A model generated the notes under the pieces. That model saw only the letters and a list, made by a program, of their open reading frames with translations. It searched no databases and had not been told where the DNA came from. From contig OY729432.1 of assembly GCA_963422385.1 (NCBI GenBank), positions 3,100,001-3,164,000 on the forward strand: a DNA stretch of 64,000 nt, written 5' to 3'. Source of the stretch: JAJDTQ01 sp963422385 (GTDB lineage Bacteria > Desulfobacterota > Binatia > UBA9968 > JAJDTQ01). A program made the translations under genes and the position numbers. Every line of letters starts with the position of its first letter. Position 1 is the first letter of the stretch. This document shows, piece by piece, positions 17,484 through 26,432 of the stretch.

Positions 17484-18656
17484 ATGGCGGTTCCAGCGTT
17501 CGAGTACAGCAATCCGCGCGTGGAGCGTATCGTTTTCGGCCGCGGGGTGGTGAAGCAGTTGGCGGACGAGGTCCGGCGCCTGGGCGCCGGGCGGGTGTTC
17601 GTGGTGACGTCGCCGTCCATCGCCAGGTCGTATCTGCTGGATGCGGTGCGGTCGGCCCTGGGCGACCTCTGCGTGGGGGTCTACGACACGGTGAAGCCGC
17701 ATTCGCCCACGGACTCCATCACGGTGGCGGCGGAGCAGGCCGCTGATGCGGCGGCGGACGCTTTCGTCAGCGTCGGCGGCGGCAGCTCCATCGACACCGC
17801 CAAGGGCATGGCTGCGCTCATGGCCGAGGGCCGTCCGCTGAAGGACCTGGCCACCCACTTCATCCCGCCCGACAAGAAGGAAGTGCCGGACATGCCGGCG
17901 CCCAAGTTGCCGCACGTCGCCATCCCGACCACGTTCTCCGGCGGCGAGTACAGCTATTCCGCCGGCTTGGCGGAAGGGGGACACAAGCTCATCCTGGCCG
18001 ACCCCAAAATGTCGCCACGGGTGGTGATGCTGGATCCGGAGGCTGCCCAGACCGCCCCTGCCAAGCTCCTGGCAGCCTCGGGCATGAACGCCCTGGCCCA
18101 CTGTGTGGAAGCCATCTACTCCACCCGGACCCAGATATTGAGCCAGGCCTATTGCCTGGCGGCGGTGGGGCCCATCGCCGCCTACCTGCCGCGGCTGGTG
18201 GCGGACATGAACGACCTCGAAGCCATCGGCGAGATGCAGGTGGCTGCCTGCCTCTCCAGCATGGGGGTCTACAGCGCATGGACCGGCATCCACCACGGTA
18301 TCGTGCACGTCATCGGCGGCCGGTTCGCCGTACCCCACGCCAATATCCATGCGCTGATGCTGCCCTACGCCATGCGCTGGAACCTGGATGGCGCCACCCG
18401 GCCCATGGCCCGCATCGCTCGGGCCATGGGCGTCAGCGAGTCGGACGACGTCAAGGCCGCGGCCGAGGCGCCGGAGGTGGTCTACGGCATGAACGTCAGG
18501 ATGGGATTGCCCCTGCGGTTGCGGGATCTGGAGATCCCCCGGGACGCGTTGCCGTCCCTGGCCGAGGCGGCGCTGGACGATATCAGCACCCACAACAACC
18601 CCAGGAAGATCCACTCGGCGTCGCAGGTGCTGGAGTGCCTGGAGATGGCCTGGTAG
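17484..18656 (+). CDS. Maleylacetate reductase-like protein (iron-type alcohol dehydrogenase fold)
   Basis: A 390-residue type III alcohol dehydrogenase fold protein. NAD binding is shown by VSVGGGSSIDTAKG (residues about 96-108). At the metal site, the usual aspartate of the D-x3-H motif is asparagine (GMNALAHCVE, N202 and H206), with IHHGIVHVIGG and PHANIHA following. This substitution is characteristic of maleylacetate reductases, which work without iron and reduce maleylacetate to 3-oxoadipate in aromatic degradation. GAGGAGGTGACGG gives a strong ribosome site. A TTGACA at 17432-17437 may be its -35. No chlorocatechol or hydroxyquinol dioxygenase is adjacent, so the substrate stays open. 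Confidence 0.78.
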   Translation: MAVPAFEYSNPRVERIVFGRGVVKQLADEVRRLGAGRVFVVTSPSIARSYLLDAVRSALGDLCVGVYDTVKPHSPTDSITVAAEQAADAAADAFVSVGGGSSIDTAKGMAALMAEGRPLKDLATHFIPPDKKEVPDMPAPKLPHVAIPTTFSGGEYSYSAGLAEGGHKLILADPKMSPRVVMLDPEAAQTAPAKLLAASGMNALAHCVEAIYSTRTQILSQAYCLAAVGPIAAYLPRLVADMNDLEAIGEMQVAACLSSMGVYSAWTGIHHGIVHVIGGRFAVPHANIHALMLPYAMRWNLDGATRPMARIARAMGVSESDDVKAAAEAPEVVYGMNVRMGLPLRLRDLEIPRDALPSLAEAALDDISTHNNPRKIHSASQVLECLEMAW

Positions 18657-18683
18657 GGGAAATGGGTGGTCCCGATGCGGCCG

Positions 18684-18746
18684 TCCTTCGACTTCGCCGT
18701 CGCTACGCCTGTCCCGAGCTTGTCGAGGGGCTCAGGGCGAACGGCA
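18684..18746. repeat. REP-like interspersed palindromic element
   Basis: The stretch contains CCTTCGAC and later GAGCTTGTCGAGGGGCTCAG followed by GGCGAACGG. It resembles the CTTCGACAAGCTCAGGGCGAACGG-type intergenic repeats common in many proteobacterial genomes. It lies between two convergent genes. Only one copy was noticed in this window. Confidence 0.4.
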
Positions 18747-18766
18747 ATGGACGGGGTAAGGCTGGG

Positions 18767-19678
18767 TCAGAGAGACGACACCAGGTGCCGGGGGTTGTGC
18801 TTCATCGCGGTGTCGATGTCCTCGCGCGGGATCCCCTCGGCGAGCAGTCCCGCTCCAAGTTTTGCCAGTCCCTCCGCAGGCGCTACCCGGTCCACCTGAC
18901 CGACGTCCGTTGACAGGATCGTCCGGCGCGCGCCCACCCGCCTGAAGATCGCCGCGGTTTCCGCGAACGACACCAGACCCAGTTCCACCAGGATGAAGCT
19001 CAACTCGATGTAAGCGCCGTCGGCGGCCAGTTCGGTGAGTTCCGAGACACTCAGGGCGGGCGGGTCGTAGCACGGGTGGGTGATGACGACCTTCCGTACA
19101 CCGAGGGCATTGGCCCGCTCCATCGCGTAGAATACCCCGTCCCGTCCCGCGTGTCCGGTGGCCAGCACCAAGTCGTGATCGGCTGCCAGCCGAAGGACCT
19201 CGTCCAAGGCCGGCCGTAGCCCGGTGGCGAGCACGTTAATGGGCTCCACCTCATGAATGGGTCGGGCGAGGCTTGAGACGGAGCCGCCGCACCACTCGGG
19301 CGGGATGTCGTATTGTTCGCCTTCGTGGCGTCGCGCGGTGAGATGGGCGGCGGCGTGGACCGTGGGCAGCCATACGACCTTGAGGTAGGGCTCGCCGCCG
19401 GCCGCCGGTCCCAGAGAACCCCGCACCGCCGCAGGATTGATGCCGCCGACGTAGTGGTTGAGCACTACCGAGCCGTGGAGGCGGATGCCGGTGACGTCGT
19501 GGGCCATCTGCGCCCAGCTTCCGGTGGCCGCCATGTGCGACTTGAGCACGGCGCCGGCCAGCCCCGACTGCTCCACGTGTCGGGCCAGGGACACGGCGTC
19601 GAAACGCCGCGGGATTCCTTCGGGCCCGCAGTGCACGTGCAGGTCCACCGCCCCGGTGACGTCGAAGGACGCGCTCAT
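18767..19678 (-). CDS. DUF6282-type amidohydrolase-superfamily protein
   Basis: A 303-residue TIM-barrel protein. DLHVHCGPEG near residue 12 gives the H-x-H metal motif, with LKSHMAAT as a possible metal lysine/histidine region, VITHPCYD and a late LSTDVGQVD aspartate. This matches DUF6282 and related cyclic amide hydrolases of unproven function. Its start overlaps the stop of the M20 hydrolase gene upstream by 4 bp (ATGA), so the two are translated from one message and probably act on the same amide-bearing compound. Confidence 0.72.
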   Translation of the reverse strand: MSASFDVTGAVDLHVHCGPEGIPRRFDAVSLARHVEQSGLAGAVLKSHMAATGSWAQMAHDVTGIRLHGSVVLNHYVGGINPAAVRGSLGPAAGGEPYLKVVWLPTVHAAAHLTARRHEGEQYDIPPEWCGGSVSSLARPIHEVEPINVLATGLRPALDEVLRLAADHDLVLATGHAGRDGVFYAMERANALGVRKVVITHPCYDPPALSVSELTELAADGAYIELSFILVELGLVSFAETAAIFRRVGARRTILSTDVGQVDRVAPAEGLAKLGAGLLAEGIPREDIDTAMKHNPRHLVSSL

Positions 19679-20916
19679 GCCGTGCCGCAGACATCCATGG
19701 CGGTGTGGGCCAGCACCTCAGCGCACTGCACCATCTCGCTGATGAAGATGTAGCTGCCGTCCGGGCCAGGGTCCAGGAAGCCGCCGCCGGGGCCGTAGTG
19801 GAGGCAGGGGATGCCGTGCTTCCAGAGCCAGCAGCTATCGCCGGCCGAGTAGGACATGGGCAGGTGGGCGCCGATGAGGTTGGGCGGCGATCCGGTGACC
19901 TTCTCGTGGTTCCGGGCTACCGCCTGCACGATGGCCGCATCCGCTGGAACGTCCAACGGGTCCATCACCAGCCTCCGGCAGCCCTTGAAGAAGGCCGGCG
20001 GCGGGATCTCGATGGCGTAGTCGAAGCGCGGGTCGCCGTCCTTCAGGGGATCGAGGGCGCGCCTCACGTCGGCGATGACCGAGTCCGCGGTCTGTCCCGG
20101 CACGAAGTGGACGTCCACGATGATGGTGCACAGGTCGGGCACGTAGGGTGGTTCCGTCAGGACGTAGCCCTCGCCTCGGCCGCCGATAATGCTGCCCACG
20201 TTGAGGCGGGGCAGGTCGGGCAGGTCGGCCCTGGGTGTACAGGTGAACTGGACGTTGCGCAGAGCTTCGATGATCCGGGTCATCTGGCCCACGGCATTCA
20301 CCGTCTCCTCGATCCTGCTCACGTGTCCGGTGACGCCGTAGGCGTGGACGGCGAAATGGACGATGCCGCCGTGCACGGTCACTAGGTTCCCCAGGCCGAA
20401 GGGCTCCGGCAGCACCGCCATGTCGGTGCGGAAGCCGCTTTCCATGAGATGGTGCGAGCCTTCGCCGCCTTGGGTCTCGCCGACCACGCAGGCCAATGTC
20501 AGATCCCCGCGCAACGTCACCCCTGCTTGTCGCACGGCTTCGGCCGCGGTGATCATGGCGGCGACGCCGCCTTTCATGTTCTGGACCCCGTGGCCGTAGA
20601 GGCGGTCCCCCTCCACCACTGGCGTCCAGGGGTCCCGCTTGCTCCCGCGGGTCAGGGAATTGATGTCGATGTGGCCGTTGAACATCAGGCTCGGGCCGCC
20701 GCCAGTGCCTTTGAGCGTGGCAATGGTCTGGCAGCGTCCGGGCTCCACCTCCTGAAGGGTCGCCTGATAGCCGCGGTCCGAGAGGTAGTCGTGCAGGAAA
20801 AGGGCCAGGGGGGTCTCGTCGGGGCAGAAGCTCGGTATCCTGACGAGTTCGCCGGCGAGGTCCACGAGTTCCGCGGCGTCGATGTTGATCTCAGGCGGTG
20901 CCGTCATTGCCACCAT
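19675..20916 (-). CDS. M20-family metallohydrolase (ArgE/DapE-like)
   Basis: An amidohydrolase of about 413 residues that removes acyl groups from amino-acid-like substrates using two zinc ions. Visible motifs are LMFNGHIDIN (first metal H and general D), GHGVQNMKGGVAAM (bridging aspartate replaced by asparagine in VQNMKGG, where most relatives have DMKGG), CVVGETQGGEGS (in place of the usual EE) and HYGPGGG near the end. The start is unclear between 20916 and 20907; neither has a strong ribosome site. It is the first gene of a coupled pair with the DUF6282 protein. The changed metal residues could alter activity. Confidence 0.75.
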   Translation of the reverse strand: MVAMTAPPEINIDAAELVDLAGELVRIPSFCPDETPLALFLHDYLSDRGYQATLQEVEPGRCQTIATLKGTGGGPSLMFNGHIDINSLTRGSKRDPWTPVVEGDRLYGHGVQNMKGGVAAMITAAEAVRQAGVTLRGDLTLACVVGETQGGEGSHHLMESGFRTDMAVLPEPFGLGNLVTVHGGIVHFAVHAYGVTGHVSRIEETVNAVGQMTRIIEALRNVQFTCTPRADLPDLPRLNVGSIIGGRGEGYVLTEPPYVPDLCTIIVDVHFVPGQTADSVIADVRRALDPLKDGDPRFDYAIEIPPPAFFKGCRRLVMDPLDVPADAAIVQAVARNHEKVTGSPPNLIGAHLPMSYSAGDSCWLWKHGIPCLHYGPGGGFLDPGPDGSYIFISEMVQCAEVLAHTAMDVCGTA

Positions 20917-21003
20917 TCCGCGTCGCTCCGTGCGTCTGCTCACGATCAGGCTCTGTTCCGATGGTCCGCCTCCCGTGTCGCCCCGCGTCCTTTTCCATTC
21001 GCG

Positions 21004-22311
21004 TCATTCGCCGCGGCCGGAGCCGGTCAGCCGCAGCACCATGCCGGCCATGAGCATGGCGCCGTGGGCCAAGGCCCTTTCGTCGACGTCGAAGGTGGCC
21101 GTGTGATGTCCCGTGGGGGAGCCACCGCCCAGCAGGAAATAGAGGGACTTGCCGCCGCGCTCCTGGACCCGACGCATGAAGTAGGTGGCGTCCTCGCCGC
21201 CTCCCAGGGGCCGGGCGTCGTGGATGCGGAAGTCCACGGGCGACGACCCGGCCACCCGGGCCAGTTGGTCCTTCATCTCGCCGTCCGACTTCGCGCCGAT
21301 GGTTCGGCCGGTGATCTCGGTACGGACCTCGACGCCCTGGAGCGTGGCCGCGCCGGACAGGCAGCGGCGCGCGCCCTCCTCCATGATCTCGCATATCTCG
21401 TCGGTGCCGCCCCGCACCTCGTACTTCATGTGGGCGTCGGACGGTATCACGTTGGTGCCGGTGCCGCCGTTCAGCACGCCGACGTTGGCGAAGGTGGCGC
21501 CCTGGCCGTTGCGGGGCAGGGCGTGCAGCGCCAGGGTGGCCTGGCAGGCCGCCAGCAGCGCGTTGCGGCCTCGTTCCGGCGCGCCGCCGGCGTGAGAGGC
21601 CACGCCGCGGAAGCGCGTCTCCATCTTGACGGAGGACAGGAAATGGGTGGCCTCCAGGGCCACTTCCCCCAACGGCAGGTTAGGCCCGCCCATGTGCAGG
21701 CAGGCGAAGTAGTCCGTGTCGTCCACCACCCCTGCCTCCACCATGGGATGGGCGCCGCGGCCGCCTTCCTCCGCCGGCTGGAACAGCAGCTTGATGCGGC
21801 CGCGCCAGTTCGGGTCCTCGGCCAGCAACTCCGCGGCGCCTAGGCCGATGGCGACGTGGGCGTCGTGTCCGCAGGCGTGCATGACCGCGGGCTTTCCGGA
21901 AGCGAATCCCCGGGCCACCGGCTGGTGCGCCGCGTCGGTGGACTCGGACACCTCGGTAGCGTCCATGTCGAAGCGCAGCGCGACGGTGGGGCCGGAGCCC
22001 CGCTCGAGAATGCCCACGGCTCCGGGGACCTCGATGTCACGGGCCAGGTCGCCCGCCTGGGCCCGGCTCTCCTTCACTACCGCGTCCTCGGGCCACCCGC
22101 GCACCGCGTCCGGATGGACGCAGTCCGTTCCCGTCTCCACGCGGTATCCCAGCTCCCGCAGCCGTTTCACCACGATACCGGTGGTGCGGAACTCGGTCCA
22201 GCCGGCCTCCGGGTGGCGGTGGAGGCTGCGCCGGATGTCGGTCATGGCGGACAGCTTGCGCTCTGACAGGCCGGCAAGATTTTTCAAATGATCAGTGGTG
22301 TTTTGTGCCAT
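21004..22311 (-). CDS. M20D amidohydrolase (aminobenzoyl-glutamate/hippurate hydrolase-like)
   Basis: A 435-residue amidohydrolase of the M20D group (AbgB, hippurate and IAA-amino acid hydrolases). Key motifs are DIRRSLHRHPEAGW at the N-terminus, MHACGHDAHVAIGLG (metal C and H), LLFQPAEEGGRGA (E-E) and GGEDATYF near the C-terminus. A stretch of about 60 extra residues (CVHPDAVRGWPEDAVVKES region), also seen in AbgA/AbgB-type proteins, precedes the catalytic domain core. It probably cleaves an N-acyl or amide bond of an aromatic or amino-acid conjugate. The next gene downstream on the strand is the M20 hydrolase at 19675. Confidence 0.8.
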   Translation of the reverse strand: MAQNTTDHLKNLAGLSERKLSAMTDIRRSLHRHPEAGWTEFRTTGIVVKRLRELGYRVETGTDCVHPDAVRGWPEDAVVKESRAQAGDLARDIEVPGAVGILERGSGPTVALRFDMDATEVSESTDAAHQPVARGFASGKPAVMHACGHDAHVAIGLGAAELLAEDPNWRGRIKLLFQPAEEGGRGAHPMVEAGVVDDTDYFACLHMGGPNLPLGEVALEATHFLSSVKMETRFRGVASHAGGAPERGRNALLAACQATLALHALPRNGQGATFANVGVLNGGTGTNVIPSDAHMKYEVRGGTDEICEIMEEGARRCLSGAATLQGVEVRTEITGRTIGAKSDGEMKDQLARVAGSSPVDFRIHDARPLGGGEDATYFMRRVQERGGKSLYFLLGGGSPTGHHTATFDVDERALAHGAMLMAGMVLRLTGSGRGE

Positions 22312-22339
22312 GGTCTTCCCGTTTCATGGATTGAAATGC

Positions 22340-23314
22340 CTAACCCTCTCGCGCGATCTCTACCACCCGCTTGCGTTGTTCCTGGGTACCCAAGGGCATG
22401 AGCAGGGGAATATCCAGTCCGCCCTCGACGAATTCATCGAGGTGTCGCCGGCACTCTTCCGGGGTGCCGGTCACCGAGTGGGCGTGGACTACCTCGTCGC
22501 TGATGAGGTCCCTGGCCTCGTCCCATGCCCGCCGGCCGATGGCGTCCGCCAGCCGGTCCTGATCTACCGTGCCGCCGCCAAGGCGAAGGTTCTCGGCGTG
22601 ATGCTTGTTGCGGAAGATGTAGGCCAGGAAGGTCTTGGCGGCGTCCATGGCTTCCCGCGGATCGTCCGAAACCGAGGCCGCGATGAAGCCGGCCACGTCC
22701 CCCTCGGTCGGCTTTCCGGCCCGGGCGGCCCCGGCCTCCACCTCCGCGACGCAGCGCCGGATGTAGGCCGGAGTGCAGCCCGCGGACAGCAGCACGCCGT
22801 CGGCGGTCTCGCCGGCCAGCCGCAGCATCCGGGGCCGGACCGCGGTCATGTAGATGGGGATCTCGCTCCGTGGCGTGAGCCCCATGCTGGCCCCGTGCAT
22901 CGTGAAGACCTCGCCCTTGAATTCAACGGTCTCGCCGGCCAGCAGCCTGCGCAGCAACTCCATGTACTCGCGCATGGTCCTGAGCATCCGGTCGGCCTCG
23001 ATGCCGATCTCCCGGAGCGCCGTGGGGTTGGCCGTCCCCGCCGTCGCCGCCACCCGTCCCGGGGCGAACTCCTCCATGGTCGCCAGTGCCATGGCGGTCA
23101 CCATGGGGTGGCGCGAATAGGGGCTCAGCGGCGCCGGGTTGACCTTGATCCGCGGGGTGGAGGCAAGAAAGGCCGTGGCCGAGGCGATGGAGTCCCGGAA
23201 GCAGATGTGGTCGGACATCCAGATGGAGTCCATGCCGATGTCGTCGGCCAGTTGAGCCAGCTCGATCATCTCCTGGATCGAGTAGAAGCCGTCGAAGCAC
23301 AAGCCTGCGTGCAT
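22340..23314 (-). CDS. LLM-class flavin-dependent oxidoreductase (luciferase-like, F420/FMN)
   Basis: A 324-residue luciferase-like barrel protein. It begins AGLCFDGFYSIQEMIELA, then DSIWMSDHICFRD, and has RVAATAGTANPTALREIG in the region where F420 or FMN phosphate binds. The C-terminus has the family HSVTGTPEECRRHLDEFVEG. Such enzymes oxidise or reduce diverse carbon and nitrogen substrates. Together with the flanking amide hydrolases it suggests a small catabolic pathway. It is expressed 28 bp before the M20D gene. Confidence 0.82.
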   Translation of the reverse strand: MHAGLCFDGFYSIQEMIELAQLADDIGMDSIWMSDHICFRDSIASATAFLASTPRIKVNPAPLSPYSRHPMVTAMALATMEEFAPGRVAATAGTANPTALREIGIEADRMLRTMREYMELLRRLLAGETVEFKGEVFTMHGASMGLTPRSEIPIYMTAVRPRMLRLAGETADGVLLSAGCTPAYIRRCVAEVEAGAARAGKPTEGDVAGFIAASVSDDPREAMDAAKTFLAYIFRNKHHAENLRLGGGTVDQDRLADAIGRRAWDEARDLISDEVVHAHSVTGTPEECRRHLDEFVEGGLDIPLLMPLGTQEQRKRVVEIAREG

Positions 23315-23360
23315 GGCGTCAGTTCTTCGCTATCTTGCAAGGGTCTTGACAGACAAGGGA

Positions 23361-24818
23361 CTAGGAGACCGAGAATTGCCACAGGTTCAGGCTGCGGACG
23401 ATGGCGGTCTCCAACCAAGGCAGAAACCGCGCCTCTGCCTCCTCCTGCGATTCCTTGTAGTTGATCTGGAACACACGATCCGTGACGGGTGTGACCGCGC
23501 CGATCTCGCGTTCTCCGGCCTCTGTTTCCACGCGCTGAAACCAGGTCGCGGAACAGGCAAGCACCCCCTGGAACTCACGACCGATTCCATGAAAGGCGAT
23601 CAACAACTCCGTCTGGTTGGCGTTCTTCATCACCAAACGGGACCAGGAGCGATAAGTCTGGGTATTGGCGAAGTAGCCCAGCGCCTTCGCAGTCTGAATG
23701 ATCTGGTAGCGAAAGTAGTGGCTGTTCTGTCCGTCGGCCGCGGCGTAATCGGTGAAGAACTCGGCGTGTCCGATGATGTCCTGCATAGCCGCACGCAATT
23801 CCTTTGCAATCTCGTCCAGACGGCGTTTCGATTGATCGCACAAATACGTGGCGACGGACTTTGCCGAATCTTGCTCGGCTACAAATGAGTCCCTGCGCGC
23901 CACCAAGTGCAGACGGACAGATTCGATGACATCCTCGGCGCGGTGGGATTTGTGGACGTCTTCGGCAATGCTGAGGGCTTTTACGAACTCGTCCTTCTGC
24001 AGACTGGCGAAGTATTCCACCAAAACCGCCAAATCTCCGGCGTCTGCGGCTTCCAACGCATCAATATAGCGCGCACGTTCACGGTCCCTGACCACCAGTG
24101 GAAACCCTTCGGCCTTGACGAATACCAGTGTCGCAAGGGCACGAGCAATGCGCCCGTTGCCGTCCTGGAAAGGATGTATCCGGGTAAATCGATGATGCAG
24201 CCACGCAGCTTCCACTTCCGGCGCAACGTCACCGTGATCAAGATGCATCTCGATAAGCCGATCCATCTCCGAGGCGACATGTTCAGGCGGGCAATATTTG
24301 TGCAACGTTCCATCGGGGCGCACGGGATTGTTGGGCTGGAGTTTGTAGTCGCCGCGGCGGAGGGGAACCTTTGTCTTTCTCTGGAATGCGTCGACGCCTT
24401 CCACACTATCCTGATGCCTTGTCATCAGGGCGTGCAGTTCCTTGATATAGCTGGTGGACAGGGCGCGGTTACCCTTCACGAAATCGAATACGCCGTCCAC
24501 AGCCTGTTGATGATCCGCTATCATCGACACGATGGACTCCGGGTTCCGCGCACCTTCGTGAGGGATAAGGGCGGCGTTTATGCCGTGCTCGATCAGCAGT
24601 ATGGTTATGCCGCGATCAAGTGTATAGAGCCGCTCGATCAACCCGGTTTCAATGGCCCATTCGCGTTTGAGGCGCTCCTCGAATTGCTGGAACGCGTCTC
24701 CACTTCTCAACCGGGCGCGCTGTTCGCACCAGATTTGTGCCAAGTGACGCAGCTCGGCTTGGGCGAGTTCGGCAGGCGATCTTTCGTAGTCCTGAATTTC
24801 TGTCCAATTCTTCACCAT
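23361..24818 (-). CDS. Fic-domain AMP-transferase
   Basis: A 485-residue Fic protein. The catalytic motif HPFQDGNGRIAR (residues 215-226) is complete, with H215 the base and the GNGR loop for ATP phosphates. An N-terminal TGLIER (58-63) fits the inhibitory (S/T)xxxE(G/N) helix, although the last position is R rather than G or N. That would make it a class II, self-inhibited enzyme. The C-terminal 200 residues are helical, without a clear known domain. ATG 24818 is chosen because CGGAG precedes it by 8 nt; TTG at 24854 is a longer alternative. Fic proteins AMPylate host or self targets, and the target here is unknown. Confidence 0.85.
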   Translation of the reverse strand: MVKNWTEIQDYERSPAELAQAELRHLAQIWCEQRARLRSGDAFQQFEERLKREWAIETGLIERLYTLDRGITILLIEHGINAALIPHEGARNPESIVSMIADHQQAVDGVFDFVKGNRALSTSYIKELHALMTRHQDSVEGVDAFQRKTKVPLRRGDYKLQPNNPVRPDGTLHKYCPPEHVASEMDRLIEMHLDHGDVAPEVEAAWLHHRFTRIHPFQDGNGRIARALATLVFVKAEGFPLVVRDRERARYIDALEAADAGDLAVLVEYFASLQKDEFVKALSIAEDVHKSHRAEDVIESVRLHLVARRDSFVAEQDSAKSVATYLCDQSKRRLDEIAKELRAAMQDIIGHAEFFTDYAAADGQNSHYFRYQIIQTAKALGYFANTQTYRSWSRLVMKNANQTELLIAFHGIGREFQGVLACSATWFQRVETEAGEREIGAVTPVTDRVFQINYKESQEEAEARFLPWLETAIVRSLNLWQFSVS

Positions 24819-25033
24819 CGACCGGCTCCGAACACTGAGGAACGACGGGATCAAGAAGCGCTACTATAACGCATCTCTAGGGCCTTGTTAAGGTGAGAAA
24901 GACCGTGTCCAATCAGGGCGGTCCTCCAGTGACCGACTATTGGACCGCCCCGATCGGACACTATCGAGAGTTCCAGGGAAGGATGAGAAAGGATGACTAT
25001 GGTACGGGTAATCGGTACCAGGACGAAAGAACC

Positions 25034-25285
25034 ATGAACAAAGCAGCGATCCGACTCCACATCGAACCACTGGACGAAGGTGGCCTTCTCGCCACGAACT
25101 CCGATGTCCCAGGCCTGGTTGCGGAAGGACACAGCGTCACAGAGGCCGTCGAGATTGCGCAGGGTCTCGCGCGCGAGATGGCAGAGTCGTGTATTGAACA
25201 CGGTGCCCCACTTCCCCGCGCATCGGCGGCCTTGCCGGAGATCGACGGCGCAATCGAACTGCGGGTGCCGGCCACCGTGCCGTAA
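25034..25285 (+). CDS. HicB-like antitoxin (orphan)
   Basis: An 83-residue protein of the HicB/DUF1902 type. The beta-rich HIEPLDEGGLLATNSDVPGL and the helix GHSVTEAVEIAQGLAREM are the HicB fold hallmarks. No HicA-like toxin (dsRBD, about 60-80 residues) is found on either side; the upstream 140 bp has no matching frame and the next gene is on the other strand. It is probably an orphan, either a lost partner or an antitoxin acting on a toxin elsewhere. There is no clear ribosome site before ATG 25034. Confidence 0.72.
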   Translation: MNKAAIRLHIEPLDEGGLLATNSDVPGLVAEGHSVTEAVEIAQGLAREMAESCIEHGAPLPRASAALPEIDGAIELRVPATVP

Positions 25286-25297
25286 TGGGACGGTTGT

Positions 25298-26407
25298 TCA
25301 TCGGAACCCGTGCTGCAGTGTGGTACGGAGCTTGGCGGGGTCCGTGCCGTGAAGCCCCATTCGCGTCAGGGTGAGGCCGTCGCGGCGGTAGTCGGTGCGG
25401 TTCATCTGCGAGGCCAGGGTGATGAGCGCCCGGATGACCGGGGCATCGAGACCCAGCAGGCCGGCCAGCTCGGCCATGGGCACGAGGCCGTAGCCCACGT
25501 CCTCGTGGACGTAGCGGTGGTCGTGGGTCCCGGGCGCCGCGATGGTCTTGTTGGGCTCGCTCTCCTGCGTGGCCTGGAAGACGGAGCCGCTTTCAAGGGC
25601 GGCCTCGGAGGTGAGGCCGGCGGCGTGAAAGATCTCCACGAAGGTGCGTGGAGGCAGCCCCAGTGCGCGCACGATGGCCAGGCGTTCCCGGTCCACTCCC
25701 TCGATGATGCGCGCCACCGCGGGCGAGAGGGCCTGCCGATAGAACAGGATCTCTCCACCGTGCTGCTCGATCCAGCCGGCGTTGCCCACCATGCCGGCGG
25801 GATGCATGATGGCGTTGATGTTGGAAAGGCCGGTCTCCAGCACGTTCTCCGCGGCCACGATGTTGGGGAACACGGCGGCGACTTCGGGCAGGATTTCCGG
25901 ACCCAACTCTGCCGGGAAGGCTGCGCACCCGAGGTTGGCGGTGCGCCGGTAGATCTCCACCCGTGCCGGTCCGGCCATGCGGCAGATGCAGGTGAGGGTG
26001 ACCGTCTCGCAGCACCGGACGGGGGTGCGGCAGCCCGCCCGCCGCAGCTCGTGCACGAAGTGCAGGCTGCCCCCGGTCTGCCCCGGGTTCAAGTGCACGA
26101 TCTGATGTTCGGTGAGGAGCGGCGCCAGGGAGCGGGCCATGAACCCGTGGGCGACGGCGGGGACGGCGATGGTTACGAGGTCGGCGCTGGCCACGGCTTG
26201 GGCCAGCGCCGAGGTAATGAGACAAGGCCGCCCGAGGGTCTCCTGCCCGTGCTCCACCAGCGCGATTCCGCCGCGCCGCCGGAGCGGCTCCAGTGTCTTC
26301 TCCGAACGGGAGTAGAGCCGGGTCTCGAAACCGCGGACGGAGAGGTCCGCCGCGGTGGCGCACCCTCCGTTGCCCGCCCCCAGAACGGCCACTTTCTCGA
26401 TGCTCAT
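25298..26407 (-). CDS. Opine (octopine/nopaline) dehydrogenase-family protein
   Basis: A 369-residue NAD(P)-dependent protein. The N-terminal Rossmann motif is KVAVLGAGNGGCATA (residues about 4-18). The C-terminal opine-dehydrogenase domain has the conserved histidine in NAIMHPAGMVGN and an aspartate in HEDVGYGLVPM. These enzymes reduce the imine between an amino acid and an oxo-acid, or work backward to break opines down. ATG 26407 is used because it opens at the Rossmann motif and lies 26 bp after the preceding gene. Neighbouring enolase-superfamily and M24 proteins suggest joint breakdown of an N-substituted amino acid. Confidence 0.78.
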   Translation of the reverse strand: MSIEKVAVLGAGNGGCATAADLSVRGFETRLYSRSEKTLEPLRRRGGIALVEHGQETLGRPCLITSALAQAVASADLVTIAVPAVAHGFMARSLAPLLTEHQIVHLNPGQTGGSLHFVHELRRAGCRTPVRCCETVTLTCICRMAGPARVEIYRRTANLGCAAFPAELGPEILPEVAAVFPNIVAAENVLETGLSNINAIMHPAGMVGNAGWIEQHGGEILFYRQALSPAVARIIEGVDRERLAIVRALGLPPRTFVEIFHAAGLTSEAALESGSVFQATQESEPNKTIAAPGTHDHRYVHEDVGYGLVPMAELAGLLGLDAPVIRALITLASQMNRTDYRRDGLTLTRMGLHGTDPAKLRTTLQHGFR

Positions 26408-26432
26408 GAGAGAGCCCGGCGTCCCAAGAAGG

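Noticed and set aside
20449..21843. 464-codon plus-strand frame
   Set aside because: Shadow of the two M20 hydrolases.
24851..25201. 116-codon minus-strand frame opposite the HicB gene
   Set aside because: Antisense to the HicB domain and without recognisable features.
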